Assembly: GCA_900772495.1 (NCBI GenBank)
Contig: CAAHEJ010000109.1
Location: 1-11,981, forward strand
From: an uncultured Campylobacter sp.
Lineage (GTDB): Bacteria > Campylobacterota > Campylobacteria > Campylobacterales > Campylobacteraceae
Reading direction: 5' to 3'
Length of the DNA stretch: 11,981 nucleotides
Below, piece after piece: positions 5,834 through 11,981 of the stretch (the stretch's first letter is position 1; every line of letters begins with the position of its first letter). The notes under the pieces were generated by a model, which saw only the letters and a list, made by a program, of their open reading frames with translations, was not told the origin of the DNA and did no database searches. The position numbers and the translations under genes were made by a program.

Positions 5834-7341
5834 AAAAGCTCAAAAGCGTGAGTTTAGGCGATGAGCTGTGTATCATCGATGTGGAAAGCACTTTTACAAG
5901 GGGTTTGCCCGGTTTTAGCATAGTAGGGCTGCCAAATTCAGCCATCAAAGAAAGCACCGAGCGCATAAAAGCCTGCTTGATGAGCAAAAACTACGCCTTT
6001 CCCGCCCAAAAAATCACCATAAATTTAAGCCCCTCAGGCATACCAAAAAACGGCTCGCATTTTGATTTAGCGATGGCGATTTTGATTTTGCTGCAAAAGC
6101 AAGAAAATTTAGAGCAAATCTTTGTTTTTGGGGAGCTTGGGCTTGACGGGGCTGTTAAAAGCACGAACGAGCTTTTTTCTTTGCTTTTGTTTTTGAGCGC
6201 AAAGGTGCAAAAAGCGCGGGTTTTAGTCCCCAAAGCCTTAGCCGAAAAAGCCGCGATGATACCGAATTTAGAAGTGTTTGCCGTGCAGGATTTAGATGAA
6301 GCTGTGGAGTTTTTTAGCCAAAATGAGTGTGAAAAATTTCGCGCAAACGCCACGCACCCGCTTTTTGCTAAACCTTTGATGATAGAAAATGAGCTTTTTA
6401 TCCCAAATACCAGCTTTCCTTACGATTTTAGCGACATTAAGGGGCAAGAAAATGCGAAATTTGCTTGTCTCATCGCCGCACTTGGTATGCACAACATTTT
6501 GTTTGAGGGCAGTGCGGGTAGCGGCAAAAGTATGTGTGCTAAGCGTTTGGTGTATATAATGCCGCCGCAAAGCCTAAATGAAGTCCTACAAGCTAGTGCG
6601 TATCAGTCGCTAAACTCGAAAGATAGTGAGTTTTCAAGCATTAGAGCCTTTCGCAACCCGCACCACACCAGCACAAGGGCGAGCATTTTTGGCGGCGGCA
6701 CAAAGGGCGCAAAAATCGGCGAAGTGGCGCTTGCAAACGGCGGCGTGCTGTTTTTTGATGAGTTTCCGCACTTTGGCAAAGTCATCATAGAAAGCCTGCG
6801 CGAACCGCTTGAAGATAACCAAATCCTAGTCTCGCGCGTGAATTCAAAGGTGAGCTATGAGACGAAATTTCTTTTTGTTGCCGCGCAAAACCCTTGTCCT
6901 TGTGGGAATTTGTTTTCGCCAACGCTGAGTTGTCGTTGCAGCGAACTTGAAATCAAACGCTACAAAAACACCATTTCAGCGGCGATTTTAGACCGCATTG
7001 ACTTGTATGTGGCGATGGAAAAATCAAGCGCTGATGATAAAGGCTCAATTAGCTCGCGTGAGCTTAGTGAGCGTGTTTTGGCGGGCTTTGTCTTTCAAAA
7101 AAAGCGCGGGCAAAGGGAATTTAACGCAAAGCTCAAAGATGAAAATTTAGCGCAAATTTGCGTGATGGACAAAGATGCGCAAAGCACGCTGAATTTAGCT
7201 GTGGCGCGTTATAATCTCTCGCAAAGAGCTGTAAATAAAACGCTCAAAGTAGCTCGCACCTGCGCTGACTTGGAGCAAAAGGAGATTATCAGCAAGGCTG
7301 ACATTTTAAAGGCGTTGAGTTTTAGGGTGAAACAAGCGTAA
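5830..7341 (+). CDS. comM: YifB/ComM-family AAA+ ATPase (Mg-chelatase-like)
   Basis: The protein is 503 residues, full length for the family. In naturally competent bacteria ComM is a hexameric helicase that promotes branch migration while incoming DNA is integrated. The N-terminal Lon-like fold (1-170) carries the family signature GLPGFSIVGLPNSAIKEST. The AAA+ core follows: Walker A GSAGSGKS (227-234), FRNPHHTST, then Walker B LFFDEF (about 307-312) after EVALANGG, a NPCPCG...CRC cluster that may bind zinc, and the arginine-containing LDRIDL. The C-terminal YNLSQRAVNKTLKVARTCADLE is the Mg-chelatase C domain. The GTG start overlaps the def stop by 4 bases, so both share the promoter at 5181. 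The pairing with def is, from memory, seen in other Campylobacter species. Confidence 0.95.
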   Translation: MKKLKSVSLGDELCIIDVESTFTRGLPGFSIVGLPNSAIKESTERIKACLMSKNYAFPAQKITINLSPSGIPKNGSHFDLAMAILILLQKQENLEQIFVFGELGLDGAVKSTNELFSLLLFLSAKVQKARVLVPKALAEKAAMIPNLEVFAVQDLDEAVEFFSQNECEKFRANATHPLFAKPLMIENELFIPNTSFPYDFSDIKGQENAKFACLIAALGMHNILFEGSAGSGKSMCAKRLVYIMPPQSLNEVLQASAYQSLNSKDSEFSSIRAFRNPHHTSTRASIFGGGTKGAKIGEVALANGGVLFFDEFPHFGKVIIESLREPLEDNQILVSRVNSKVSYETKFLFVAAQNPCPCGNLFSPTLSCRCSELEIKRYKNTISAAILDRIDLYVAMEKSSADDKGSISSRELSERVLAGFVFQKKRGQREFNAKLKDENLAQICVMDKDAQSTLNLAVARYNLSQRAVNKTLKVARTCADLEQKEIISKADILKALSFRVKQA

Positions 7342-7395
7342 AAAAGCAAATTTGCTAAGAAATTTAAAAGATATTTTGTAACGCCTTACTTGCTG

Positions 7396-7428
7396 AGCAA
7401 AATTTAGTGTTAAGTGGCATTTGCTTTT
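7396..7428 (+). terminator. Possible terminator between convergent comM and the argC operon
   Basis: AGCAAA (7396-7401) pairs with TTTGCT (7420-7425), followed by TTT; the 18-base loop is long. Just after comM there is also a 12-bp perfect palindrome AGCAAATTTGCT (7345-7356). Either could end transcription between the convergent operons. Confidence 0.3.
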
Positions 7429-7475
7429 ATCAAGTGTTTTTGTGCTTTGCAAGGCGAATTTGGATTTATAAATTT

Positions 7476-7946
7476 TTACTTATTAAACCTCGTGGCGTTG
7501 CTGTCGTTTAAGGACAAATCATAGTAGTTAGCGTCCTCGCGCAAGGTAAAGCCGTAGTTTTGCCAGAATTCGTTACCTAAATCGTTGCTTTTAAAGGCAA
7601 TCAGCGCGATTTTGTTGATTTTTTCTTTTTTGAGTGCAGCAAGGCAAAATTTCGTCATCTCGTGCGCTATGCCAAGCTTGCGAAACGCACTATGCACGCA
7701 TACATGATAAAAGCCGCCCGTGCGCCCATCGTGTCCGCAAAGGATAGAGCCAACGATTTTGCCCTTTTTAAAGCCATTTTTGTCCTCATCAAGCTCGCAA
7801 ACCGCGCTTAAATTTGGGTTGCGCTCGATAAAGGCAAGTATGTTTTCCTTGCTGTCATCAACACTTCGTATCCCAAAGCCCTTTATCTCGCACCAAAGCT
7901 CATAAACAAGCTCATAATCACTTTGTCTCATTGCTCTAATCATCAT
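7476..7946 (-). CDS. GNAT acetyltransferase, candidate N-acetylglutamate synthase
   Basis: The protein is 156 residues, one complete GNAT domain. MIRAMRQSDYELVYELW is the typical first strand and helix, GKIVGSILCGHDGRTGGFYHVCVHSAFRKLGIA holds strand 4 and the acetyl-CoA pyrophosphate loop (R-x-x-G-x-A type), and FWQNYGF is the usual C-terminal motif. The GHDGR-x-x-x-YH pattern matches YpeA-like GNATs. It starts 10 bases after argC, and its AAAGGA overlaps the argC stop, so the two are co-translated. In C. jejuni, from memory, argC is also followed by an acetyltransferase (Cj0225) reported to make N-acetylglutamate, the first arginine intermediate. By context this protein likely does the same; a protein N-acetyltransferase is the alternative. 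Confidence 0.88.
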   Translation of the reverse strand: MMIRAMRQSDYELVYELWCEIKGFGIRSVDDSKENILAFIERNPNLSAVCELDEDKNGFKKGKIVGSILCGHDGRTGGFYHVCVHSAFRKLGIAHEMTKFCLAALKKEKINKIALIAFKSNDLGNEFWQNYGFTLREDANYYDLSLNDSNATRFNK

Positions 7947-7956
7947 TTTAAGTCCT

Positions 7957-9000
7957 TTACAACAAACTCACGGCATTAAGTCCCGCACGCTCATCAAAGC
8001 CAAAGAGCAAATTCATATTTTGCACCGCTTGTCCTGCCGCACCTTTGATGAGATTGTCAAGTGCGGCTATGATGATGAGCCGTTTTGTGCGCTCATCAAG
8101 GCGGATATTTATATGCACGAAATTTGTGCCTTTAACAAAGCGCGTTTGTGGCAAAATGCCCTTTGGCAAGAGCTTCACAAAGAATTCGTTTTCGTAAAAA
8201 CGCTCATAAATCTCACGCACTTCATCTTCGCTTAAATTTCGCGTTAAATTCACATAAGCCGTGCTTAAAATGCCCCGCTGCATAGGCACAAGGTGCGGGG
8301 TGAATTGCAAGGCAAACTCGCGCCCAGCCGCAAGTGCAAGCTGTGCTTCTATCTCAGGCGTGTGGCGGTGCGTGCTTACGCCGTAAGCGGCGAAATTTTC
8401 GTTTGTTTCGCAGAAAAGATTGTCCAAGCGTTCGTTGCGACCAGCTCCGCTTTTACCACTCTTTGCGTCTATGATGATGGAGTTTAGCTCAGCTACGCCA
8501 GCTTTTATCAAGGGATAAAGGCTCAAAATCGCGCAAGTCGTGTAGCAGCCAGCATTTGCGACAAGGCGGGCTTTTTTGATGTGCAAGCGATGAATTTCGC
8601 TCAGCCCATACACCGCTTCGCCTAAAAACTGCGGGGCTTTATGCTCTATCTTATACCATTTTTCATAAATTTGCGCGTTTTTGAGCCTAAAATCCGCACT
8701 CAAATCAACAACCTTGCATTGTGAAAGCACCTTTTCACTCACTTCTTGCATACAAAAGCCTTGCGGAGTAGCCGTAAATACGCAATCTAAACTTTGAGAA
8801 ATTTCGCTCAATGCCTTATCATCGCATTTTAAATCACAAATCCCTTGCAAACTTGCGTAAATTTCGCTATATGCTCGCCCCTTAAAGCTGCGCGAGCCAA
8901 GATAAGCCAGCTCAACATTTGGGTGCGCTAAGAGCAAACGCACCAGCTCATAGCCTGTGTAGCCGTTCGCGCCTAAAATCCCTACTTTTATCTTTTTCAT
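7957..9000 (-). CDS. argC: N-acetyl-gamma-glutamyl-phosphate reductase
   Basis: The protein is 347 residues, normal length. It catalyses the NADPH-dependent reduction of N-acetylglutamyl phosphate to the semialdehyde, third step of arginine synthesis, in the cytoplasm. Seen: NADP-binding GILGANGYTG (7-16), DLSADFR (99-105), the catalytic Cys152 in NAGCYTT, SGKSGAGR (181-188) and the catalytic His in STHRHTPE (209-216). The active-site loop differs from the usual NPGCYPT, with Ala and Thr replacing the two Pro; the Cys itself is kept. The ATG at 9000 has AAGGA 5 bases upstream and a TATAAT box at 9024-9029. It heads an operon with the GNAT gene. argB and argD are not in this window. Confidence 0.97.
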   Translation of the reverse strand: MKKIKVGILGANGYTGYELVRLLLAHPNVELAYLGSRSFKGRAYSEIYASLQGICDLKCDDKALSEISQSLDCVFTATPQGFCMQEVSEKVLSQCKVVDLSADFRLKNAQIYEKWYKIEHKAPQFLGEAVYGLSEIHRLHIKKARLVANAGCYTTCAILSLYPLIKAGVAELNSIIIDAKSGKSGAGRNERLDNLFCETNENFAAYGVSTHRHTPEIEAQLALAAGREFALQFTPHLVPMQRGILSTAYVNLTRNLSEDEVREIYERFYENEFFVKLLPKGILPQTRFVKGTNFVHINIRLDERTKRLIIIAALDNLIKGAAGQAVQNMNLLFGFDERAGLNAVSLL

Positions 9001-9023
9001 CGCTATCCTTAAATAAAGCTTCT

Positions 9024-9029
9024 ATTATA
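9024..9029 (-). promoter_or_regulatory. -10 box of the argC operon
   Basis: TATAAT on the minus strand, 23 bases before the argC ATG. No recognisable ArgR box was seen. Confidence 0.6.
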
Positions 9030-9167
9030 GTATATTTTGCTTTGCAAATTTATAAATTTTTGAAAAAAATTGAATTTTCGTTTTGTGGAGAAGTATTGAA
9101 ACGGAATTGAGTGTGGAGTTTTTGCTTTACAGATTACAGAGAAACGGATTAGTGAATACAGAATTTG

Positions 9168-9203
9168 TGGATTTTTCGCCTTTTATAAAGGCTCAAAATG
9201 ACA
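9168..9203 (-). repeat. Dispersed hairpin repeat, copy B
   Basis: On the minus strand: TGTC, then ATTTT-GA-GCCTTT, loop ATA, AAAGGC-GA-AAAAT, then CCA. It is a 5-bp outer stem, tandem GA/GA internal loop and 6-bp inner stem. It has the same flanks as copies A and C but a different outer stem sequence. Confidence 0.7.
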
Positions 9204-9228
9204 ATGCCCTTGTAATTTTGATGAAATT

Positions 9229-9258
9229 TGTCATACTGAGCCTTTGGCGAAGTATCCA
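9229..9258 (+). repeat. Dispersed hairpin repeat, copy C
   Basis: TGTC, then ATACT-GA-GCC, loop TTT, GGC-GA-AGTAT, then CCA. The pairing is perfect apart from the tandem GA/GA loop. It is inverted relative to copy B, 25 bases away. Fragments resembling its right half (GAAGTAT, AACGGA) recur near 9090-9110. Confidence 0.7.
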
Positions 9259-9301
9259 TACAGAAAACGGAGGACAGAATGCGGAACACAAAATTTGTCA
9301 T

Positions 9302-9342
9302 AATAAAAAGCACAAAAGCACAGACAGCTCTGCACTTTTGTG
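9302..9342 (-). terminator. Intrinsic terminator, minus strand
   Basis: CACAAAAG (9311-9318) pairs with CTTTTGTG (9335-9342); inside, CAGA (9321-9324) pairs with TCTG (9329-9332) around a CAGC loop, with a CA/CA mismatch between. On the minus strand CTTTTTATTA follows the stem, so it terminates leftward transcription. It begins 8 bases after the stop of the open frame at 9351-9533. Confidence 0.6.
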
Positions 9343-9350
9343 TAAAAAAC

Positions 9351-9533
9351 TTAATCAGGCTTTGTTAAACCGTATTTTTCTTGATAGTCTTGGATAAAAT
9401 TAGTAGAACTGCCCATGCCTATATTAGCTCTAAACAGTGGTTTTGGGCTAAATTTAGGTAAAATGCATGTGATACTAACAACAGCGTTAAGGCTTACTTT
9501 GACAAAATGCTTGGGATTAGGGCTAAATTTGGG
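9351..9533 (-). pseudogene. Possible 3' remnant of a gene
   Basis: A 60-codon open frame without a good start, directly following an in-frame stop at 9534-9536. Its end, NFIQDYQEKYGLTKPD, looks like a real soluble C-terminus, and a terminator lies 8 bases beyond the stop. It contains PKFSPNP and PKFSPKP, 25 residues apart. It overlaps the last 14 codons of the gene at 9494-9904 in another frame. It may be a gene fragment or an old 3' extension of that gene. Family not recognised. Confidence 0.3.
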
Positions 9534-9904
9534 TTAAAAAAAGTAAGTGTAAGCTCGTCTTTTTCGTAGTTTTGACAATACCTTTCAAACTGCTCGCTCA
9601 GTAAAAGCAGCCATTCGACAAACTCATCGCTCGCAGGTCCTTCAAATTTGTCAGCTTGGGCGAGTAAATCCTCGCAAAAAGTGCAAAAATCAACTATTTG
9701 AGTGAGTTCAAGTCGCTTTGCCGCCCATAGTAAGTTATGTGAAAGCGTATCAAGCTCACGCAAACCCTCTTTATACAGCTCTTTGCTCTTGCTGATTTTG
9801 ATGATTGCTGGTTCAAAATTGTCGCACAAAACCCTGAAAAAGTGCAAAAACTGCTCCACTTCTTCATAGCGAAAATTTTGCTCTAAATTCGCCAAAATAC
9901 CCAT
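9494..9904 (-). CDS. Small helical protein, weakly Hpt-like
   Basis: The protein is 136 residues, almost wholly helical by composition, no signal peptide or membrane segment, rich in Glu, Leu and Phe. Around His56, LSHNLLWAAKRLELTQIVDFC followed by FCEDLLAQA resembles the helix pair of a histidine phosphotransfer domain (H-x-L-K-G-x-A...L...C-x-x-L-E), but the Lys-Gly after the His are absent, so this is only a lead. The ATG at 9904 has GGAG about 10 bases upstream, a loose spacing. It diverges from ruvB; I believe a small unknown gene next to ruvB is also present in C. jejuni. Its last codons, after a run of seven T, overlap the possible remnant frame 9351-9533. Confidence 0.75.
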   Translation of the reverse strand: MGILANLEQNFRYEEVEQFLHFFRVLCDNFEPAIIKISKSKELYKEGLRELDTLSHNLLWAAKRLELTQIVDFCTFCEDLLAQADKFEGPASDEFVEWLLLLSEQFERYCQNYEKDELTLTFFNPNLALIPSILSK

Positions 9905-9998
9905 TTAATGCTTTCTCCACATTGATGATGAATACTTTTAAACTCATCAAATTTAAGTCATTTTTTAAAATTGTAAGCAAATTCTAGCAAAATTTGGC

Positions 9999-10004
9999 TA
10001 AAAT
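9999..10004 (+). promoter_or_regulatory. -10 box of ruvB
   Basis: TAAAAT, 35 bases upstream of the ATG at 10040, in A/T-rich DNA. Confidence 0.4.
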
Positions 10005-10039
10005 TGCGTTTGAAATTTGAAAATTTAGGGCAAATTTGT

Positions 10040-11044
10040 ATGGATAGGATTGTAGAGATAGAAAAATTCACCCCCGATGAAAACTACGAAAACTCGTTGC
10101 GTCCGTCAAATTTTGATGATTATATCGGGCAGGAGAGCATTAAGAAAAATTTAAGCATTTTCATCAAGGCTGCTAAAAAGCGCGCTGAATGCCTAGACCA
10201 CATACTTTTTAGCGGACCTGCTGGACTTGGAAAGACTACTCTTGCGAACATTATCGCTTATGAAATGGGCGCAAATATCAAAACCACAGCCGCTCCGATG
10301 ATAGAAAAAAGCGGGGATTTAGCGGCGATTCTTACAAATTTGCAAGATGGCGATGTGCTTTTTATTGATGAAATTCATAGGCTTTCAAGTGCGATTGAGG
10401 AGGTGCTGTATCCAGCTATGGAGGACTTTCGCCTTGATATAATCATCGGTAGCGGACCTGCGGCGCAAACCATAAAGATAGATTTGCCTAAATTTACGCT
10501 CATTGGCGCGACTACAAGGGCTGGAATGCTGAGTAATCCTTTGCGTGATAGGTTTGGTATGCAGTTTCGCCTTGAATTTTACAGCGATAGCGAGCTTTCT
10601 ACCATCGTCAAAAAGGCGGCTGTCAAGCTTGGCAAGCAGTGCGACAAAGATGCCGCCCTTGAAATAGCAAGGCGTAGCCGCTCCACGCCACGCATAGCCC
10701 TGCGACTTTTAAAGCGTATAAGGGACTTTGCTGAGGTAAAGGACGAGCAAAGCATTAGTTTAGAGCGAGCGAACGAGGCTTTAAACTCGCTAGGTGTCAA
10801 TGAGCTGGGCTTTGACTCTATGGATTTGCGTTATTTGGAGCTTTTAACAGCGGCAAAAAGGCGTCCTGTGGGGCTTTCTAGCATAGCGGCGGCTTTGAGT
10901 GAGGATGAAAACACCATAGAAGATGTCATTGAGCCTTATTTGCTTGCAAATGGCTACATAGAGCGCACCGCAAAGGGACGAGTGGCGAGCTTTAAGAGCT
11001 TTGAGGTGCTGAAAATTCCCTTTGAAAAGAATTTGTTTGATTAG
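10040..11044 (+). CDS. ruvB: Holliday junction branch migration helicase RuvB
   Basis: The protein is 334 residues, standard length. It is the hexameric AAA+ motor that, with RuvA, drives branch migration of Holliday junctions in recombination repair. Seen: start MDRIVEIEKF, SLRPSNFDDYIGQ (19-31), Walker A GPAGLGKT (59-66), Walker B LFIDEIHRL (107-115), GATTRAG (156-162, sensor 1), the arginine-finger segment RDRFGM, STPRIALRLLKR (sensor 2) and the winged-helix C-terminus with AAALSEDENTIEDVIEPYLL. The chosen ATG matches the conserved Campylobacter N-terminus; an in-frame TTG 12 codons upstream would overlap the promoter and has no ribosome site. The ribosome site is weak (AGGG, 9 bases). It stands alone, without ruvA or ruvC nearby, as usual in this group. 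Confidence 0.98.
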   Translation: MDRIVEIEKFTPDENYENSLRPSNFDDYIGQESIKKNLSIFIKAAKKRAECLDHILFSGPAGLGKTTLANIIAYEMGANIKTTAAPMIEKSGDLAAILTNLQDGDVLFIDEIHRLSSAIEEVLYPAMEDFRLDIIIGSGPAAQTIKIDLPKFTLIGATTRAGMLSNPLRDRFGMQFRLEFYSDSELSTIVKKAAVKLGKQCDKDAALEIARRSRSTPRIALRLLKRIRDFAEVKDEQSISLERANEALNSLGVNELGFDSMDLRYLELLTAAKRRPVGLSSIAAALSEDENTIEDVIEPYLLANGYIERTAKGRVASFKSFEVLKIPFEKNLFD

Positions 11045-11050
11045 CGGTGT

Positions 11051-11056
11051 TATAAT
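11051..11056 (+). promoter_or_regulatory. -10 box of the DUF411 gene
   Basis: TATAAT, 6 bases after the ruvB stop and 28 bases before the next ATG, so the gene can be expressed independently of ruvB. Confidence 0.55.
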
Positions 11057-11084
11057 TTACGAAATTTAAACGAAAGGACAAAAG

Positions 11085-11543
11085 ATGAGAAAAATTCTTT
11101 TTCTTGCGCTAATGCTTGTAGGCTTTGCTTTTGCTGAGGGCAAGGCAAAAATCGAGCTGCACCAAAGCCCTTATTGTGGGTGCTGCGGAATGTGGGTGAA
11201 ATATATGCAAAACAAGGGCTACACGCTTGAAGTGCGCAAATATAGCGATTTTTACAAGCTCAAAGACGAACTTGGCATAAAAAACGAGTTTCAAAGCTGC
11301 CACACGGGGCTTGTGGAGGGCTATGCTGTTGAAGGGCATGTGCCTGCTGATGCGGTAGAATGGCTACTGCGCGAAAAGCCAAAGGATGTCATCGGCATAG
11401 CGGTGCCGGGTATGCCGATGGGGAGTCCGGGTATGGAGCAAGGTGGCGAGGACGAGGAATACCCCGTGGTGATAATGTTTAAGGACGGCTCACACAAGAT
11501 TTATGGCACTTACAAGGGGCATAAACTCATCAAAAAGGGCTAA
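11085..11543 (+). CDS. Exported DUF411 metal-binding protein
   Basis: The protein is 152 residues. The signal peptide MRKILFLALMLVGFAFA is probably cut after Ala17, sending it to the periplasm. The mature part is a DUF411 domain: thioredoxin-like start KIELHQSPYCGCCGMWVKYM with the Cys cluster C31-G-C33-C34, then SCHTG with C72-H73, EGHVP (83-87, His85), and the Met-rich PGMPMGSPGME (108-118). DUF411 proteins are commonly linked to copper or silver handling, and Cys, His and Met of this pattern are typical soft-metal ligands. The ATG is set by AAAGGA 6 bases upstream. It has its own TATAAT box just after ruvB. No copper ATPase or oxidase is visible next to it. A redox role is the alternative, given the CGCC motif. 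Confidence 0.92.
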   Translation: MRKILFLALMLVGFAFAEGKAKIELHQSPYCGCCGMWVKYMQNKGYTLEVRKYSDFYKLKDELGIKNEFQSCHTGLVEGYAVEGHVPADAVEWLLREKPKDVIGIAVPGMPMGSPGMEQGGEDEEYPVVIMFKDGSHKIYGTYKGHKLIKKG

Positions 11544-11556
11544 ATTTAGCCGAATT

Positions 11557-11585
11557 CACGCTTGATTTTTGCAAATTTGAGCGTG
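11557..11585 (+). terminator. Possible terminator after the DUF411 gene
   Basis: CACGCT pairs with AGCGTG across a 17-base loop, 13 bases after the stop; only a modest T content follows. Weak. Confidence 0.3.
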
Positions 11586-11727
11586 GATTTGTGATTTTAG
11601 ACAAATTCTATAAAATTTTATTAAAAATCAAAGTGAGTGAAAAATTTTGACAAATTCAAAAGATTTATTTTACACATTTTGATGTTTCTTTTGACATTGT
11701 TTTGACAAACGCGTTAAAAAGTGTCAA

Positions 11728-11874
11728 ATGCTTTTTGCTTGTCTTGCGTTGTGGTGGGCTTTTGAAGCTGGTGCGTGGTGTAGCAAAAATTCACGCGTTG
11801 AAAAGACTGCGGGCATTAAAGACACGGCTTTGATAAGCGAAATTTTAGATAAACTTCACAAAATTAAAGCCTAA
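11728..11874 (+). CDS. Doubtful 48-residue reading frame
   Basis: ATG to TAA, 48 codons. A hydrophobic start (MLFACLALWWAFEAGAW) is followed by a charged, helix-like end (DTALISEILDKLHKIKA) that looks protein-like. No ribosome site precedes the ATG; the open frame upstream begins after a stop at 11692. It may be a small membrane peptide or the decayed 3' end of a gene. Not recognised. Confidence 0.2.
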   Translation: MLFACLALWWAFEAGAWCSKNSRVEKTAGIKDTALISEILDKLHKIKA

Positions 11875-11893
11875 ATTTACAAGCTTTTATGGC

Positions 11894-11981
11894 TCATTCT
11901 CTCAAAAAGCCGTATTCATAAATTTTTGGCGTGATTTTTATGGCTAGTTCTTTTAAGGCAAGGCGCAAATTTGCCATTAAG
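11894..11981 (-). CDS. 3' end of a gene entering from the right
   Basis: The minus-strand frame is open from the right edge to TGA at 11894-11896. The 28 visible codons end in LALKELAIKITPKIYEYGFLRE, composition and codon choice (AAA, GAA, TTA, GCC) like the other genes here. Too short to identify. It is convergent with the DUF411 gene. Confidence 0.45.
   Translation of the reverse strand, partial: LMANLRLALKELAIKITPKIYEYGFLRE

Larger units (their letters stand above)
11544..11893. other. Gene-poor tail region
   Basis: About 350 bases with no certain gene. It holds the weak hairpin above, a TATAAA-like box near 11609, three direct TTTTGACA copies (near 11645, 11689 and 11700) with an inverted TGTCAAA at 11722-11728, and a short reading frame at 11728-11874. 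Confidence 0.5.

Noticed and set aside
9083..9397. 104-codon plus-strand reading frame in the argC-ruvB interval
   Set aside because: It is made of the hairpin repeats and the terminator, has no ribosome site, and its internal similarity (WRSI..TE) comes from repeated DNA.
9445..9540. Direct repeat GGGCTAAATTT at 9445 and 9520 as a mobile-element end
   Set aside because: Only a short similarity is shared, the flanks differ, and no transposase or target duplication is visible.
10004..10039. Upstream TTG start for ruvB
   Set aside because: It overlaps the -10 box, has no ribosome site, and the protein from ATG 10040 matches the conserved RuvB N-terminus.
1..11981. CRISPR array, tRNA or rRNA
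   Set aside because: No regularly spaced direct repeats and no cloverleaf or rRNA-like stretch were found on either strand by reading.

Overview
The window looks like chromosome of a Campylobacter-type epsilonproteobacterium. Intergenic DNA is very A/T-rich, promoters show a TATAAT-like -10 with no strong -35, ribosome sites are of the AAGGA type, there is a homopolymeric G tract, and RuvB reads very much like the Campylobacter jejuni protein as I remember it. The species cannot be named from this sequence. No rRNA, tRNA, CRISPR array or insertion sequence was seen.

Left part (1-4800) is accessory. A minus-strand operon encodes a TM2-domain membrane protein (1264-1668), a small PUA/EVE-like protein (815-1246) and a lipoprotein cut by the window edge (1-797). 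It diverges from an XRE-type regulator (1768-2079). The 99-base divergent region holds two matching 14-bp palindromes, each exactly 11 bases downstream of the -10 box of one of the two promoters, which suggests an autoregulated switch. Next come a kinase-phosphatase fusion with an apparently dead kinase half (2173-3372) and a secreted protein made of two 150-residue repeats (3791-4795). The promoter of the secreted protein contains a run of ten G residues, a likely phase-variable site.

Middle part (5225-9000) is housekeeping. Peptide deformylase (def) overlaps comM by 4 bases on the plus strand. Convergent to them is an argC operon whose second gene is a GNAT acetyltransferase, a plausible N-acetylglutamate synthase for the same arginine pathway.

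Right part (9001-11981) starts with a 490-base region holding an inverted pair of hairpin repeats, a terminator and a gene remnant. A small helical protein (9494-9904) diverges from ruvB (10040-11044), which is followed by an exported DUF411 metal-binding protein (11085-11543). The tail holds an unsupported short reading frame and the 3' end of a gene entering from the right on the minus strand.

A dispersed hairpin repeat occurs at 4908-4943, 9168-9203 and 9229-9258. The copies differ in sequence but keep pairing through compensatory changes, and two of the three keep a tandem G-A internal loop.
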